Shown here piece after piece: positions 1-7,552 of a DNA stretch of 64,000 nucleotides. Position 1 is the first letter of the stretch, and each line of letters opens with the position of its first letter. The notes beneath the pieces are model-generated. The model was not told the origin of the DNA, made no database searches, and saw only the letters and a program-made list of their open reading frames with translations. A program made the translations under genes and the position numbers. Origin of the DNA: Spongiivirga sp046524175 (GTDB lineage: Bacteria > Bacteroidota > Bacteroidia > Flavobacteriales > Flavobacteriaceae); contig NZ_JBEFZF010000001.1 in the NCBI RefSeq assembly GCF_046524175.1, positions 620,001-684,000 on the forward strand. Direction: 5' to 3'.

Positions 1-1002
1 AGCTTTTTGCTTTCTCTTAAAAACCGAAAAAAAGGATTTATTTATGAAAATGGTGTTGGCATAGTGGGAAGAAGTGAAACGCCAGTAGATGCTTCGTATC
101 AATACAATGTTGCGAGCATTACAAAAACACTGGTCGCTACTGTTGTGCTACAATTAAGTGAAGAAGGCAAACTTGACATTGAAGATCCTATAAAAAAATA
201 CCTAAAGCATTTAGACTTTATCAGGTATGATGAATTACATATTTATAACAAAAAAAAGTACCAGGATGTAATTACTATTGAAATGTTACTAAATCATACC
301 TCTGGGATTGCCGATGTCTTTACCGATGCGGAGACTAGATTTAACTTAAGTGTCTTTTTTCATCCTAGAAGAAAGTATACTGCACAAAAATTTTATAAGC
401 GATATTTTAGATATAATTTAAATAAGAAACCTAAAAATATCCCGGGCAAGGGCTACCATTATTCTGATATTAATTATATGTTATTGGGCTTTATTATTGA
501 AGATATAGCGCAAAAACCGCTTGCGGCAGTTATTCGTGAAAGAATACTTACTCCTCTAAACTTACAAAACACCTATTTTGAATTCTATGAAAAAGAATAT
601 GGTGCCGGTAAAAGAATTGATGCTTTTTTCAATAAAATAAATATTACAAAACGCGTGAACACCTCGTATGAATGGGCGGGAGGTGGAATTGTCTCAACAA
701 CTAACGAAATGGCGATTTTTATTGAGGCGTTATTTGACATGCAACTATTTAAAAACGGTGAGTCCCTTAAAAAAATTCTCGATGTGTCAAAGACCTCACA
801 ATTTGGTAAGTCCTACGGACTTGGTATTTATAAATGGAAATTAGGAGGCGAAACCTTTTATGGGCATGGAGGGTTTTACGGGTCTATTTTGGCGTATTCA
901 CCCGAACATCAAGTTACGATTTCGGCGAATATTGGTCAATCGGCACCTCCTTTTGATAGAGGGGAATTGATTGACAAGGTAGTTGATATTGCTTTACAAT
1001 AA
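1..1002 (+). CDS. Serine beta-lactamase-family hydrolase (5' partial)
   Basis: This encodes a serine hydrolase of the class C beta-lactamase / penicillin-binding-protein-like superfamily. The frame is open from the first base of the window. Counting from the TTG at 7, the nucleophile motif SITK is at about residues 37-40, the Tyr motif YSD at about 152-154, and a C-terminal HGG triad sits in the segment GHGGFYGS. Relatives have a signal peptide and an N-terminal strand before SxxK that are mostly missing here, so the real start lies upstream and the TTG is unlikely to be a start. Family members are esterases, D-aminopeptidases or carboxypeptidases, usually outside the cytoplasm. The substrate cannot be told from the sequence. 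Confidence 0.85.
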   Translation, partial: SFLLSLKNRKKGFIYENGVGIVGRSETPVDASYQYNVASITKTLVATVVLQLSEEGKLDIEDPIKKYLKHLDFIRYDELHIYNKKKYQDVITIEMLLNHTSGIADVFTDAETRFNLSVFFHPRRKYTAQKFYKRYFRYNLNKKPKNIPGKGYHYSDINYMLLGFIIEDIAQKPLAAVIRERILTPLNLQNTYFEFYEKEYGAGKRIDAFFNKINITKRVNTSYEWAGGGIVSTTNEMAIFIEALFDMQLFKNGESLKKILDVSKTSQFGKSYGLGIYKWKLGGETFYGHGGFYGSILAYSPEHQVTISANIGQSAPPFDRGELIDKVVDIALQ

Positions 1003-1200
1003 CCCATTTAGCTATAGTGGTACTCGATTTATCATAGACTTTGCTATAATGCTCTGCATATAGAACGCCACATACTTGATCCGTACTCACTGGAGCTTTT
1101 GAAGTAGGAGTGAGGTGATGCATCGGCAAAGTTTGGACAATAGTTACTATACAATGCTAATGAAATACGCTTTTTGTAGAGTAGAAGAGTAGTGGGGCAA

Positions 1201-1216
1201 AATGTGCATGGAATAG
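1201..1216 (+). repeat. Dispersed 16-bp repeat, copy 1
   Basis: AATGTGCATGGAATAG is a two-mismatch version of AATGTGTATGGAATGG, which recurs at 5670 and 8404 and in degenerate form at 4759. It lies 18 bp past the stop codon of the minus-strand LytTR gene. The preceding purine-rich stretch resembles the one before the 5670 copy, so the repeat may be part of a longer unit of about 40 bp. The rest of the 1003-1234 gap shows no gene. Confidence 0.5.
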
Positions 1217-1234
1217 AATGATTGCTATTTTGAG

Positions 1235-2011
1235 TCAACTTTTAATCCACTTTTTAAAGAGTGTAACTTTCAGTTTGCTTATAATGACTTCAGAATGATG
1301 AGGAGGCGATAACACAAGTTTTAATTTTCTTTTATCCATTGTAGTAGCAGATCTGACAGAAAGCTTTGAAACAATGAATTGCCTATTTGCCCTGAAAAAC
1401 AGTTGTGGATTTAGTTGGTTTTCCAATTTTTCTAAAGTCTTAGCTACTTGATATGACTTGTTTTCTTTTGTCCTACAATAAACCATATGATGTTCTAAAT
1501 AGAAATACGCAATATCACCAACAGCTAATGGAATTAGCTGGTTTCTGTAGTTGACTAAAAGGGAGCTTTTATAAATAGTTGTTTTTGCAGATGCTTTCAT
1601 CTCTTTTATCACCTCCATCAACCTCCAATTATGGTCTATGATGGTCTTATCTTGTGAATACAGATGCTGATATTTCAAAATCGCTTTTTCCAAATCTGTC
1701 CTTTTAATTGGCTTTAACAAATAGTCAATACTATTATATTTAAAGGCTTTAAGTGCATACTCATCAAAGGCCGTTGTGAAGATGATGGGGAAATTGAGCT
1801 GCGTTTTTTCCAATATTTCAAAAGAACTACCATCTGCAATTTTAATATCAAAAAAAGCAATATCAGGAGCATGATTGTCAGCAAACCAACTGATACTGCT
1901 TTTTACCGTTTCTAATACCCCTAATACGTTAATTTCCGGATTAATTTCAAATAATAAATCACACAAATTTTGTGCAACTCTGGTTTCATCTTCTATGATT
2001 ACAACGTTCAT
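1235..2011 (-). CDS. LytTR-family response regulator
   Basis: A cytoplasmic DNA-binding response regulator of 258 residues. The receiver domain (about 1-120) has the acidic pocket IIEDE at 5-9, the phosphoacceptor Asp55 in FFDIKIADG, Thr80, and Lys100 in LLKPIK. A LytTR DNA-binding domain follows (about 150-255). Its start codon overlaps the stop of the sensor kinase gene by 4 bp, so the two are translationally coupled and form a LytS/LytTR pair. In Bacteroidota such pairs often control envelope or uptake genes. The target here is unknown, but the upstream ankyrin/PD40 gene in the same operon is a likely input or target. Confidence 0.93.
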   Translation of the reverse strand: MNVVIIEDETRVAQNLCDLLFEINPEINVLGVLETVKSSISWFADNHAPDIAFFDIKIADGSSFEILEKTQLNFPIIFTTAFDEYALKAFKYNSIDYLLKPIKRTDLEKAILKYQHLYSQDKTIIDHNWRLMEVIKEMKASAKTTIYKSSLLVNYRNQLIPLAVGDIAYFYLEHHMVYCRTKENKSYQVAKTLEKLENQLNPQLFFRANRQFIVSKLSVRSATTMDKRKLKLVLSPPHHSEVIISKLKVTLFKKWIKS

Positions 2012-3057
2012 ATTAATAAAGGGAGTTCTACCAAAAATACATCTTGTGTCTTTTCAATCCGTATTTCGGTATTAGCTATTAATTTATAGCGATTGTTCAG
2101 GTTCATTAAACCAATACCGAAGCTTTCAACATCTTCCTTTTCATTCAAACTGTTTACAACATAAATATGGTCTTTTTCATTATACACCCTAATTTCTAAA
2201 GGAATTTTGGAAGTAATTACATTGTGCTGTAAAGCATTCTCGATTAATAGTTGAATCGACATTGGCGGTATTTTGTTATGGTAGGTTTCTTCCGATACGT
2301 TTAATGTAATCTTAAGCTTATCCCCAAATCGTTTTTGCAATAAATCCGAATAGGATGTAATAAAATCTAATTCTTCCTTAAGCGTTACTAAATCTGCTTT
2401 TGTAGAGGATAATGAATAGCGATACGTGCTTGATAGGTCATCAATAAATTCCAGACTTGCCGCTTTGGTATCTTTCCTAACAATTGCGCTTAGGGTGCTC
2501 ATGGTATTAAAGAAAAAATGTGGACTTATCTGTTCCTTTAGCGCCGCTAGTTCTGCTATAGATTTTTGCTCTCTTAGTTGTATTAGGTTCATCTCCATTT
2601 CCCTTGCTTTTTCCATGCGCAACAGCATATAAGGCGCAACAATGGCAATACAAAGCACCAAGGAGTGGTTGATGAGATAATCTTTTAAATAAAACCAATT
2701 GAACACTAGATTTGGATGGGTTTTTACAACATATTTAAAGATCACCATATCCATTACAATAAAAAGTGCCAGTAAGACTACATTGCTTAGTACTATAAAG
2801 AAGATATGATCTTTCTTAAAAAAATGGTTTTTCCATGTGTAATTAAAAAACGAAAAAATAACCAGCATCAAAAGTTCACTGGCAACACCAACAAACCCTA
2901 TTCTAATAGTAAAGTAATACTGCTCTATGTTCTCTGGTGTTGGATCCTTGGTCGTATGTAGTTTATGAAAGTGGTTAAACAATCCTATATTGGCAAGTAT
3001 TGTAATTACGATTGCGGCCACCACAATATGCCATATGTAACCCGTTTTATCTTTCAC
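2008..3057 (-). CDS. LytS-like sensor histidine kinase (His_kinase family)
   Basis: A 349-residue inner-membrane kinase. Hydrophobic segments at about 10-27, 52-72, 84-108 and 130-146 predict four membrane helices. A short helical linker leads to the His_kinase (PF06580-type) domain, with phosphoacceptor His180 in SPHFFFNT, an N-box QLLIENALQHN and a G-box GIGLMNLNNRY. No periplasmic sensor domain is visible, so sensing is probably by the membrane helices or a partner. The downstream gene is the cognate LytTR regulator. The gene upstream in the operon, 31 bp away, encodes a secreted ankyrin/PD40 protein that could be the accessory sensor. Confidence 0.92.
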   Translation of the reverse strand: MKDKTGYIWHIVVAAIVITILANIGLFNHFHKLHTTKDPTPENIEQYYFTIRIGFVGVASELLMLVIFSFFNYTWKNHFFKKDHIFFIVLSNVVLLALFIVMDMVIFKYVVKTHPNLVFNWFYLKDYLINHSLVLCIAIVAPYMLLRMEKAREMEMNLIQLREQKSIAELAALKEQISPHFFFNTMSTLSAIVRKDTKAASLEFIDDLSSTYRYSLSSTKADLVTLKEELDFITSYSDLLQKRFGDKLKITLNVSEETYHNKIPPMSIQLLIENALQHNVITSKIPLEIRVYNEKDHIYVVNSLNEKEDVESFGIGLMNLNNRYKLIANTEIRIEKTQDVFLVELPLLI

Positions 3058-3088
3058 ACTTTTGGTATTTTTAAGTAATTTAAAAAAA

Positions 3089-4555
3089 TTAGTGCTTACC
3101 CCTTAAATTATCTATACACTTTGTGGAAACCCAATATATACTGGCGCCTCGGTTAAAGAATAAGAATTTTCCATCTGGTGATAAACGTGGTGCAAATTCG
3201 ATGGTATCAGTATTTATTAAATCACCCATGTTGATGGCCTTTTCCCAATTTCCATCGCTATTCTTAAAGCTGATATACAAATCAACCGATCCAAAACCAT
3301 TTTCTCTATTAGATGAAAAAATGATATAACGTTCGTCAGGTGCAACAACAGGATCGTAATCTCTACTATTTGAATTTACTAAAGGACCAAGATCTGTAGG
3401 TTCGGAAAAAATACCATTTTTAACGCTGGCATAGACAATATTGCTCGAACGGTCAGGCCCAGTAGAAAAATAGAGCAGACCGCTGTTAGAAAGGGTAGGG
3501 AACCAATCATTATGATCTTGGCTATTCACTTTTTCGCCTAAGAATATCGGTTTGCTCCAAGAATCATTATTGCGCTTTAGCATCCACAGGTCACTATTAT
3601 TGCGCACAGAATCTCCTTCTTTAATGGGTCTGTTAGTACAATAGTACATGGTGTTATTATCTTTAGACAAATAGGGGTCAATTTCTCTATAATCGCCATC
3701 AATATCGATGGGTTTAGGTAGGGACCAAATGCCGTTAACTTGCTTGGTTCCAAATATGGTCCCACCATGATAGCGCCAAGATTCCACCGTATAATAGAGT
3801 TCGTTTCCATCTGAAGAAAATGTGGGACTATGCACAAAGTTCTCCGTAGAAATAAAACTTTTGGCAAACACCAATGGAACACTATCCGGCAACTTTTGAC
3901 CCAAGTAGGCACCTGTTAATTGATATGTTGGCACCTTTTTAAGGTCTGCGCCTTTGGTAATAAGAAATTCGGCTATCGCTGGATTATCTTCTCTAATAGC
4001 AAGTGCTAATGGTGTATTGCCATAGTCGTTTGTAATCTCCATATTAGCGGTCTTATCGACCAGTTTTTTAACCACTTCTAAACTGTTATTGATGACGGCT
4101 TTATGGAGAAGCGAAGCACCCAAATTCACATCTGCATTGGCATTTAAAAGTATGTCAACCAATTCTTTATTATCCGACTGTACAGCATTGTATAAAGGTG
4201 TTAAATTATCACGATTCACCGTATTCACTTTAGCACCTTTAGCAATAAGGGCTTTGGTCATTTTTACGTTTCGTCTGAGTACCGCATACATTAGTGGCGT
4301 GTCGCCATAGGTATTGGTGTGATTGATATCAATTTCTTTTTGTATGAGATAATCTAAGGCTGCATCATTGTTACAATAGGTGGCAAAATGCAGGAGATTC
4401 GACCCATTTTTACTGGTCTTGTTAATCGTGGTTGTTTGCAAAAGAGAATCCAAGACCTCGACATCACCTTTACAAGCGGTTTCAAAAATGGTCTTGGATT
4501 GCGAAAAGGATACATGGTTGATTACAATCACCATGGTACAAAATAGTGTTTTCAT
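3089..4555 (-). CDS. Secreted ankyrin-repeat / PD40 beta-propeller protein
   Basis: A 488-residue protein with an N-terminal signal peptide (about 1-19, ending VSFSQS). Five to six ankyrin repeats follow at about 25-215, recognisable from units such as GDTPLMYAVLRRNVKMTKAL. The C-terminal half (about 225-480) carries PD40/WD40-like blades of the TolB type, for example PTFSSDGNELYYT, DPVVAPDERYIIFSSN and APRLSPDGKFLFF. No enzyme motif is seen. It is the first gene of an operon with a LytS-like kinase and LytTR regulator. A periplasmic ligand-binding or sensing role for that system is an inference from context. Confidence 0.85.
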   Translation of the reverse strand: MKTLFCTMVIVINHVSFSQSKTIFETACKGDVEVLDSLLQTTTINKTSKNGSNLLHFATYCNNDAALDYLIQKEIDINHTNTYGDTPLMYAVLRRNVKMTKALIAKGAKVNTVNRDNLTPLYNAVQSDNKELVDILLNANADVNLGASLLHKAVINNSLEVVKKLVDKTANMEITNDYGNTPLALAIREDNPAIAEFLITKGADLKKVPTYQLTGAYLGQKLPDSVPLVFAKSFISTENFVHSPTFSSDGNELYYTVESWRYHGGTIFGTKQVNGIWSLPKPIDIDGDYREIDPYLSKDNNTMYYCTNRPIKEGDSVRNNSDLWMLKRNNDSWSKPIFLGEKVNSQDHNDWFPTLSNSGLLYFSTGPDRSSNIVYASVKNGIFSEPTDLGPLVNSNSRDYDPVVAPDERYIIFSSNRENGFGSVDLYISFKNSDGNWEKAINMGDLINTDTIEFAPRLSPDGKFLFFNRGASIYWVSTKCIDNLRGKH

Positions 4556-4618
4556 GTTGTAGATAGTATGATACGTTCAGCGAATAAAACTATTGTAATA
4601 CGGTGTAGATGCGGTGAA

Positions 4619-4643
4619 GAATTTTGTGAAGTGGACAAAATTC
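4619..4643. other. Perfect 9-bp hairpin
   Basis: GAATTTTGT (4619-4627) and ACAAAATTC (4635-4643) pair perfectly around a 7-nt loop. The hairpin lies in the promoter-side gap upstream of the minus-strand ankyrin/PD40 gene. It has no T-run placed to make it a good terminator on either strand. It could be an operator or a remnant of the structured element seen nearby. Confidence 0.4.
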
Positions 4644-4681
4644 AATCTTAAATTTCCTTTTTTTAAGTGGATCGTTGCAAC

Positions 4682-4699
4682 AGAACTGATTTCATATCA
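4682..4699 (+). repeat. Relic of the structured element (inner-stem side)
   Basis: AGAACTGATTTCATATCA differs by one base from positions 5452-5469 inside the full structured element at 5404-5494. The preceding ATCGTT also matches that element, with the intervening loop shortened. The outer stem is not recognisable, so this is best read as a decayed or truncated copy at the left edge of the island. Confidence 0.5.
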
Positions 4700-4758
4700 G
4701 TTTCTTCACTATCTTACTGGAACACTCTTTTTACACAGCGACAATTGGAGCGAAGTGA

Positions 4759-4774
4759 AATGTGTGTGCAATGG
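4759..4774 (+). repeat. Dispersed 16-bp repeat, degenerate copy
   Basis: AATGTGTGTGCAATGG matches the AATGTGTATGGAATGG repeat of 5670 and 8404 at 14 of 16 positions. It sits just upstream of the disrupted GIY-YIG gene and 60 bp after a relic of the structured element. That order resembles the region 5404-5685. Confidence 0.4.
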
Positions 4775-4805
4775 ATATTTATACTAGAAACTTATCAATT
4801 ATTTA

Positions 4806-5271
4806 ATGAAGTATTTAAGACATATACTTTCTAATGGCTATCGCCACCTTGATGAGATAATATACATTATTCTGCGAGAACGATAAGTTTTATGTTGGGC
4901 ATACAGTAAATCTATTAAACAGAATGAAATATGGGCATTTTGGAAGAATCAACAGTAGGAATCAATTTCTAAGGGCAAACCCGCCTATAGATTTATTATT
5001 TTTTATTAGTACCGGGGTTGGGTACAGAGATCATATTAATATCCATGACATTGAAGATTATGTGACCGTGATTGTCAGCAAAAAGTATGGTGCTGAAAAC
5101 GTATATGGAGGTTTTAGACATCTGAAAAAAGCTGAAAGAAGAATAAAGTTTGTTGAAGAATATAACTATTCTACTAATGACGAGATAATGGATTTAATCG
5201 ACCCATTGATTGATTTCGAATTGCCCGAAATAGATGAAATCAAGAGTTTTATTTTTGACAAATACGATTAG
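4806..5271 (+). pseudogene. Frameshifted GIY-YIG nuclease-like gene
   Basis: Translation from ATG 4806 gives an N-terminal piece ending in DEIIYIIL, which then runs into a stop at 4881-4883. One base away, in the frame that stays open to 5271, the sequence reads CENDKFYVGHTVNLLNRM. Joined near 4872 they give the GIY-YIG signature (xIYIIL..FYVGHT...RM) expected at the start of these nucleases. The remaining 115 codons from ATG 4924 lack the catalytic N-terminus and would not be active alone. A net +1 shift therefore appears to have broken the gene, unless it is a sequencing error or programmed. GIY-YIG proteins of this sort are often found in mobile regions. Confidence 0.65.
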
Positions 5272-5403
5272 AACTTATCATAAATAATCTTCAATAAATT
5301 ATTACTTAATAGGGCCTCAAGAAATAGAATATCAGAATAATATGTATGAAAATGCGTATAACTGAGGTAAGTCCATAGCTAAGGATGTAAGAAGGAGATT
5401 GCC

Positions 5404-5494
5404 GCAAATGGCTTTGACATAAAATCGGTATCGTTATAGCACTAAAGCGCTAGAACTGATTTTATATCAAATAGCAAAGCTATACGCCATTTGC
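5404..5494 (+). repeat. Structured three-way-junction element, copy A
   Basis: The outer stem GCAAATGGC (5404-5412) pairs with GCCATTTGC (5486-5494). Inside are a long arm with ATAAAATC (5419-5426) paired to GATTTTAT (5458-5465) and a mini-hairpin ATAGC-AAA-GCTAT (5471-5483). Unpaired TTTGAC, GGTATCG and ATCAA join the arms. Copy B at 14925-15020 has the same unpaired bases but different sequences in the stems, each still complementary. That covariation indicates selection on the folded form as RNA or single-stranded DNA. The family is unknown to me. Comparison with integron attC or transposon-end hairpins is speculative. Confidence 0.7.
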
Positions 5495-5528
5495 TATAAA
5501 TGTACTATAATGTACTTGCGTTATGTTT

Positions 5529-5549
5529 CTTTGCTTTGGAAAAGCAAAG
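5529..5549. other. Perfect 9-bp hairpin with 3-nt loop
   Basis: CTTTGCTTT-GGA-AAAGCAAAG forms a perfect hairpin 35 bp after the structured element, in the gene-free stretch 5272-5690. The short trinucleotide loop is like the mini-hairpins at 14349-14379 and 14884-14898. Nothing else in the stretch looks coding. It also holds the phrase CCTGTCCTGAACATAGTGAA (5632-5651), of unknown role. Confidence 0.45.
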
Positions 5550-5669
5550 CGTACTCCACCAAAGTTCATTGAAAAGTTCTTCTAAAAGCTTCCCAAAAAA
5601 GGTAATGGAATACTTATTGACCGAGCCGTAGCCTGTCCTGAACATAGTGAAGGAGAAGTAGGGGAGGGA

Positions 5670-5685
5670 AATGTGTATGGAATGG
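5670..5685 (+). repeat. Dispersed 16-bp repeat, copy 3
   Basis: AATGTGTATGGAATGG, identical to the copy at 8404-8419. It lies 5 bp beyond the stop codon of the minus-strand radical SAM gene. All four copies in the window lie at the edges of genes of the left part of the island. Confidence 0.6.
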
Positions 5686-5690
5686 CGAAA

Positions 5691-6827
5691 TTAAGCAGTA
5701 TTTATTTTTGACCACATCTTCTTAGGCACCATTTCTAGAAGTCTTTTCTCCACATGTTCAAAAAAAGAATAAAGAGTATTACAATAATATGATGGGTTGT
5801 TAAAATCAATTCCATCGTAACGATGTGGAAGATATCCTCCTCCGCAGCTAGTAAAGTGCTTACAATTCAGGCATTTTGCGCAGGGTTTTTGAATTTTTTT
5901 AATATTGAAAAAATCTACATGTACTCCTAGAGGATATTTAGAAATGTTCATAAAATCTCTATTATAAATACCCCCATTTATTCTCATAACATCATGACAA
6001 CCAATGCTACCGTCTGATTCAATTACGCTGATGGCAGAAAGATCTCCTCCCAATGCATCCAAATTCGGTTTTAAGCCAGTTTTACTCCTAATAGCATATT
6101 CGAAAAATCTTACCGAAGGAGCTTCTTTGCCAATTTCCAACCATCTGTCAAAAGCTTTTATTAAAAAACGAGATGTTTTTTCAATTGAAATATTATCAAT
6201 TTCAGTATGGTTTAAATCTGGTAGAAGTAAGTCAACCTTTTTGAAGTTATTATCATAAAACCAATTGAAAATATAATCACCTTCACTTTCAGGGTCAATT
6301 ACACATAGATAGCCGTGGCACAGTGAGTCAAATATCTTATTCTTTTGCAATCTGTTCAAAATTGAAAATAACTCATCAAAGGAGCCCTTACCATTCCGAT
6401 AAACTCGATTTTTATCATTGGCAATTGAAGGACCGTCGATACTAATAGAAAATGGAATGTTAAAATCATAAAATAATTTCAACCACTCATCATTTAAAAG
6501 CAAACCATTCGTTTGAACAAAAATATCAAGGTTTAATTGTGAGCATTCACTCATTATAATCTCAATATGCTTCCGAAACTTTTCTACACCTAGAAGTAAG
6601 GGTTCGCCTCCATGTATCTCTAAATAAAGTTGTTTTAAATTATGACGATAATAATGTTCAACTATTCGAGAGCATAATTTTTTGGTTACCTCAAAAGAAG
6701 CTTGTTTTGGTCTACTTTTCCAAGAATCATCGCCTTTATTGTATACATAACAATATGTGCAATTTAAATTGCAGGTTTGAACAATCTTGTATATGATAAC
6801 ATTTTGGGCATAACTATTTACTAGCAT
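5691..6827 (-). CDS. Radical SAM/SPASM maturase, FxsB-like
   Basis: A 378-residue radical SAM enzyme. The SAM-cluster motif CNLNCTYC has Cys19, Cys23 and Cys26, followed by YVYNKGDDSW, which is typical of the FxsB branch. The C-terminus carries the SPASM-like cysteines Cys316, Cys319, Cys322, Cys328 and Cys349 in CAKCLNC...SCGGGYLPHRY...PSYYC. FxsB-type enzymes install cyclophane or related side-chain crosslinks in ribosomal peptides. The gene starts 1 bp after the stop of the 96-codon gene upstream, so the two form one operon and the small protein is the likely substrate. No transporter or protease gene is next to them. Assignment to the family is firm; the exact reaction is not known. Confidence 0.85.
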   Translation of the reverse strand: MLVNSYAQNVIIYKIVQTCNLNCTYCYVYNKGDDSWKSRPKQASFEVTKKLCSRIVEHYYRHNLKQLYLEIHGGEPLLLGVEKFRKHIEIIMSECSQLNLDIFVQTNGLLLNDEWLKLFYDFNIPFSISIDGPSIANDKNRVYRNGKGSFDELFSILNRLQKNKIFDSLCHGYLCVIDPESEGDYIFNWFYDNNFKKVDLLLPDLNHTEIDNISIEKTSRFLIKAFDRWLEIGKEAPSVRFFEYAIRSKTGLKPNLDALGGDLSAISVIESDGSIGCHDVMRINGGIYNRDFMNISKYPLGVHVDFFNIKKIQKPCAKCLNCKHFTSCGGGYLPHRYDGIDFNNPSYYCNTLYSFFEHVEKRLLEMVPKKMWSKINTA

Positions 6828-6828
6828 G

Positions 6829-7119
6829 CTAATCTTCTATCGTAATGACTAACTTTTCAATAGTTTGTGATCTAGGGTCAAAAAGGGTTGGATTAAACTT
6901 TGGAGCAATTGGGCCGTCTTTTATCATATCGCCAACACTGATTCCTCCTTTTGCATGCTTAGAAAAGTCAGCTTTAACATGAAAAGAGTTGTTGCCTATC
7001 GAGTCAGGTGTCCATGAGTTTTTTATTATTTCTTTGACTAAATCATTTTTTATTTTGTCAAAATCATCCTTCGAAATATTTTTTCTATCAATTTCAATAT
7101 TAAAAGTTTGTTTACCCAT
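6829..7119 (-). CDS. Putative precursor or partner protein of the radical SAM enzyme
   Basis: A 96-residue hydrophilic protein of no family I recognise. It has a charged, helical N-terminal part (about 1-35) and a Gly/Pro-containing C-terminal part with KHAKGGISVGD at 54-64 and KFNPTLFDPRS at 74-84, ending in acidic VITIED. Aromatic residues at Trp36, Phe46, Phe52, Phe75 and Phe80 could be crosslink sites of an FxsB-like enzyme. There is no Gly-Gly leader cleavage site, Cys core or repeated core motif. The precursor role is inferred from its position directly before the radical SAM gene. A chaperone or immunity role is also possible. Confidence 0.6.
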   Translation of the reverse strand: MGKQTFNIEIDRKNISKDDFDKIKNDLVKEIIKNSWTPDSIGNNSFHVKADFSKHAKGGISVGDMIKDGPIAPKFNPTLFDPRSQTIEKLVITIED

Positions 7120-7282
7120 TACTTAGATTGTTTATGGTTTGTTTCAGTAATATAAAAAAATATCTCCAATAATTGTAATATATTTCTTATAAGTATTTGC
7201 GATTTATTTGTTAGCCTTAAATCAATTCATATGAATTTTTTTGTTGCGGTGTGATAGGTTATATTAAAGCGACAAAACCTAG

Positions 7283-7480
7283 TTAACTACGTTGATTGTA
7301 ATAGATTTCCAGAACAGCTTCCTTAAGCTCCTTCAAAACATGACAGCAATTTTGCCTTTCTAATTCAGAGAGTAATCTACTAGTATAATGCAACACATAA
7401 ACAGCTTGGTTTGGCCATTCCGATAACGATAACTTAATACTCGTTCATATTTTAACAAAGTGTTTTTCTCGTAAAAATCA
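7283..7480 (-). pseudogene. Decayed copy of the small protein at 8429-8650
   Basis: On the minus strand, 7444 down to the stop at 7283 translates to a peptide containing LERQNCCHVLKELKEAVLEIY, nearly the same as the C-terminal half of the 73-residue protein at 8429-8650. Upstream the frame is interrupted by TGA at 7445-7447, beyond which a piece resembling the N-terminal half (FLREKHFVKI) continues to about 7480. The gene is therefore broken. The two copies flank the recombinase gene in the same orientation, as expected after a duplication around it. The remaining bases of 7120-7552 hold only presumed promoter sequence and the palindrome AATTCATATGAATT. Confidence 0.6.
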
Positions 7481-7552
7481 CCATCTTGGAGTTAGTAAAT
7501 AATCAATAGAGTTAAATATGAAAAAAAAGTATATCTAGGTATAGATACAAAT

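Noticed and set aside
914..1238. Two overlapping minus-strand frames of 64-71 codons
   Set aside because: They run into the end of the hydrolase gene or the gap after it, and have no start context, composition or homology that supports a gene.
4924..5271. Intact 115-codon gene
   Set aside because: Codons before it in the same frame, and a short piece in another frame, complete a GIY-YIG domain. The ATG at 4924 lies inside that domain, so the gene is better called disrupted.
5404..5494. tRNA or known riboswitch
   Set aside because: The fold has a three-way junction but no acceptor CCA, anticodon arm or T-loop signature, and no recognisable riboswitch core.
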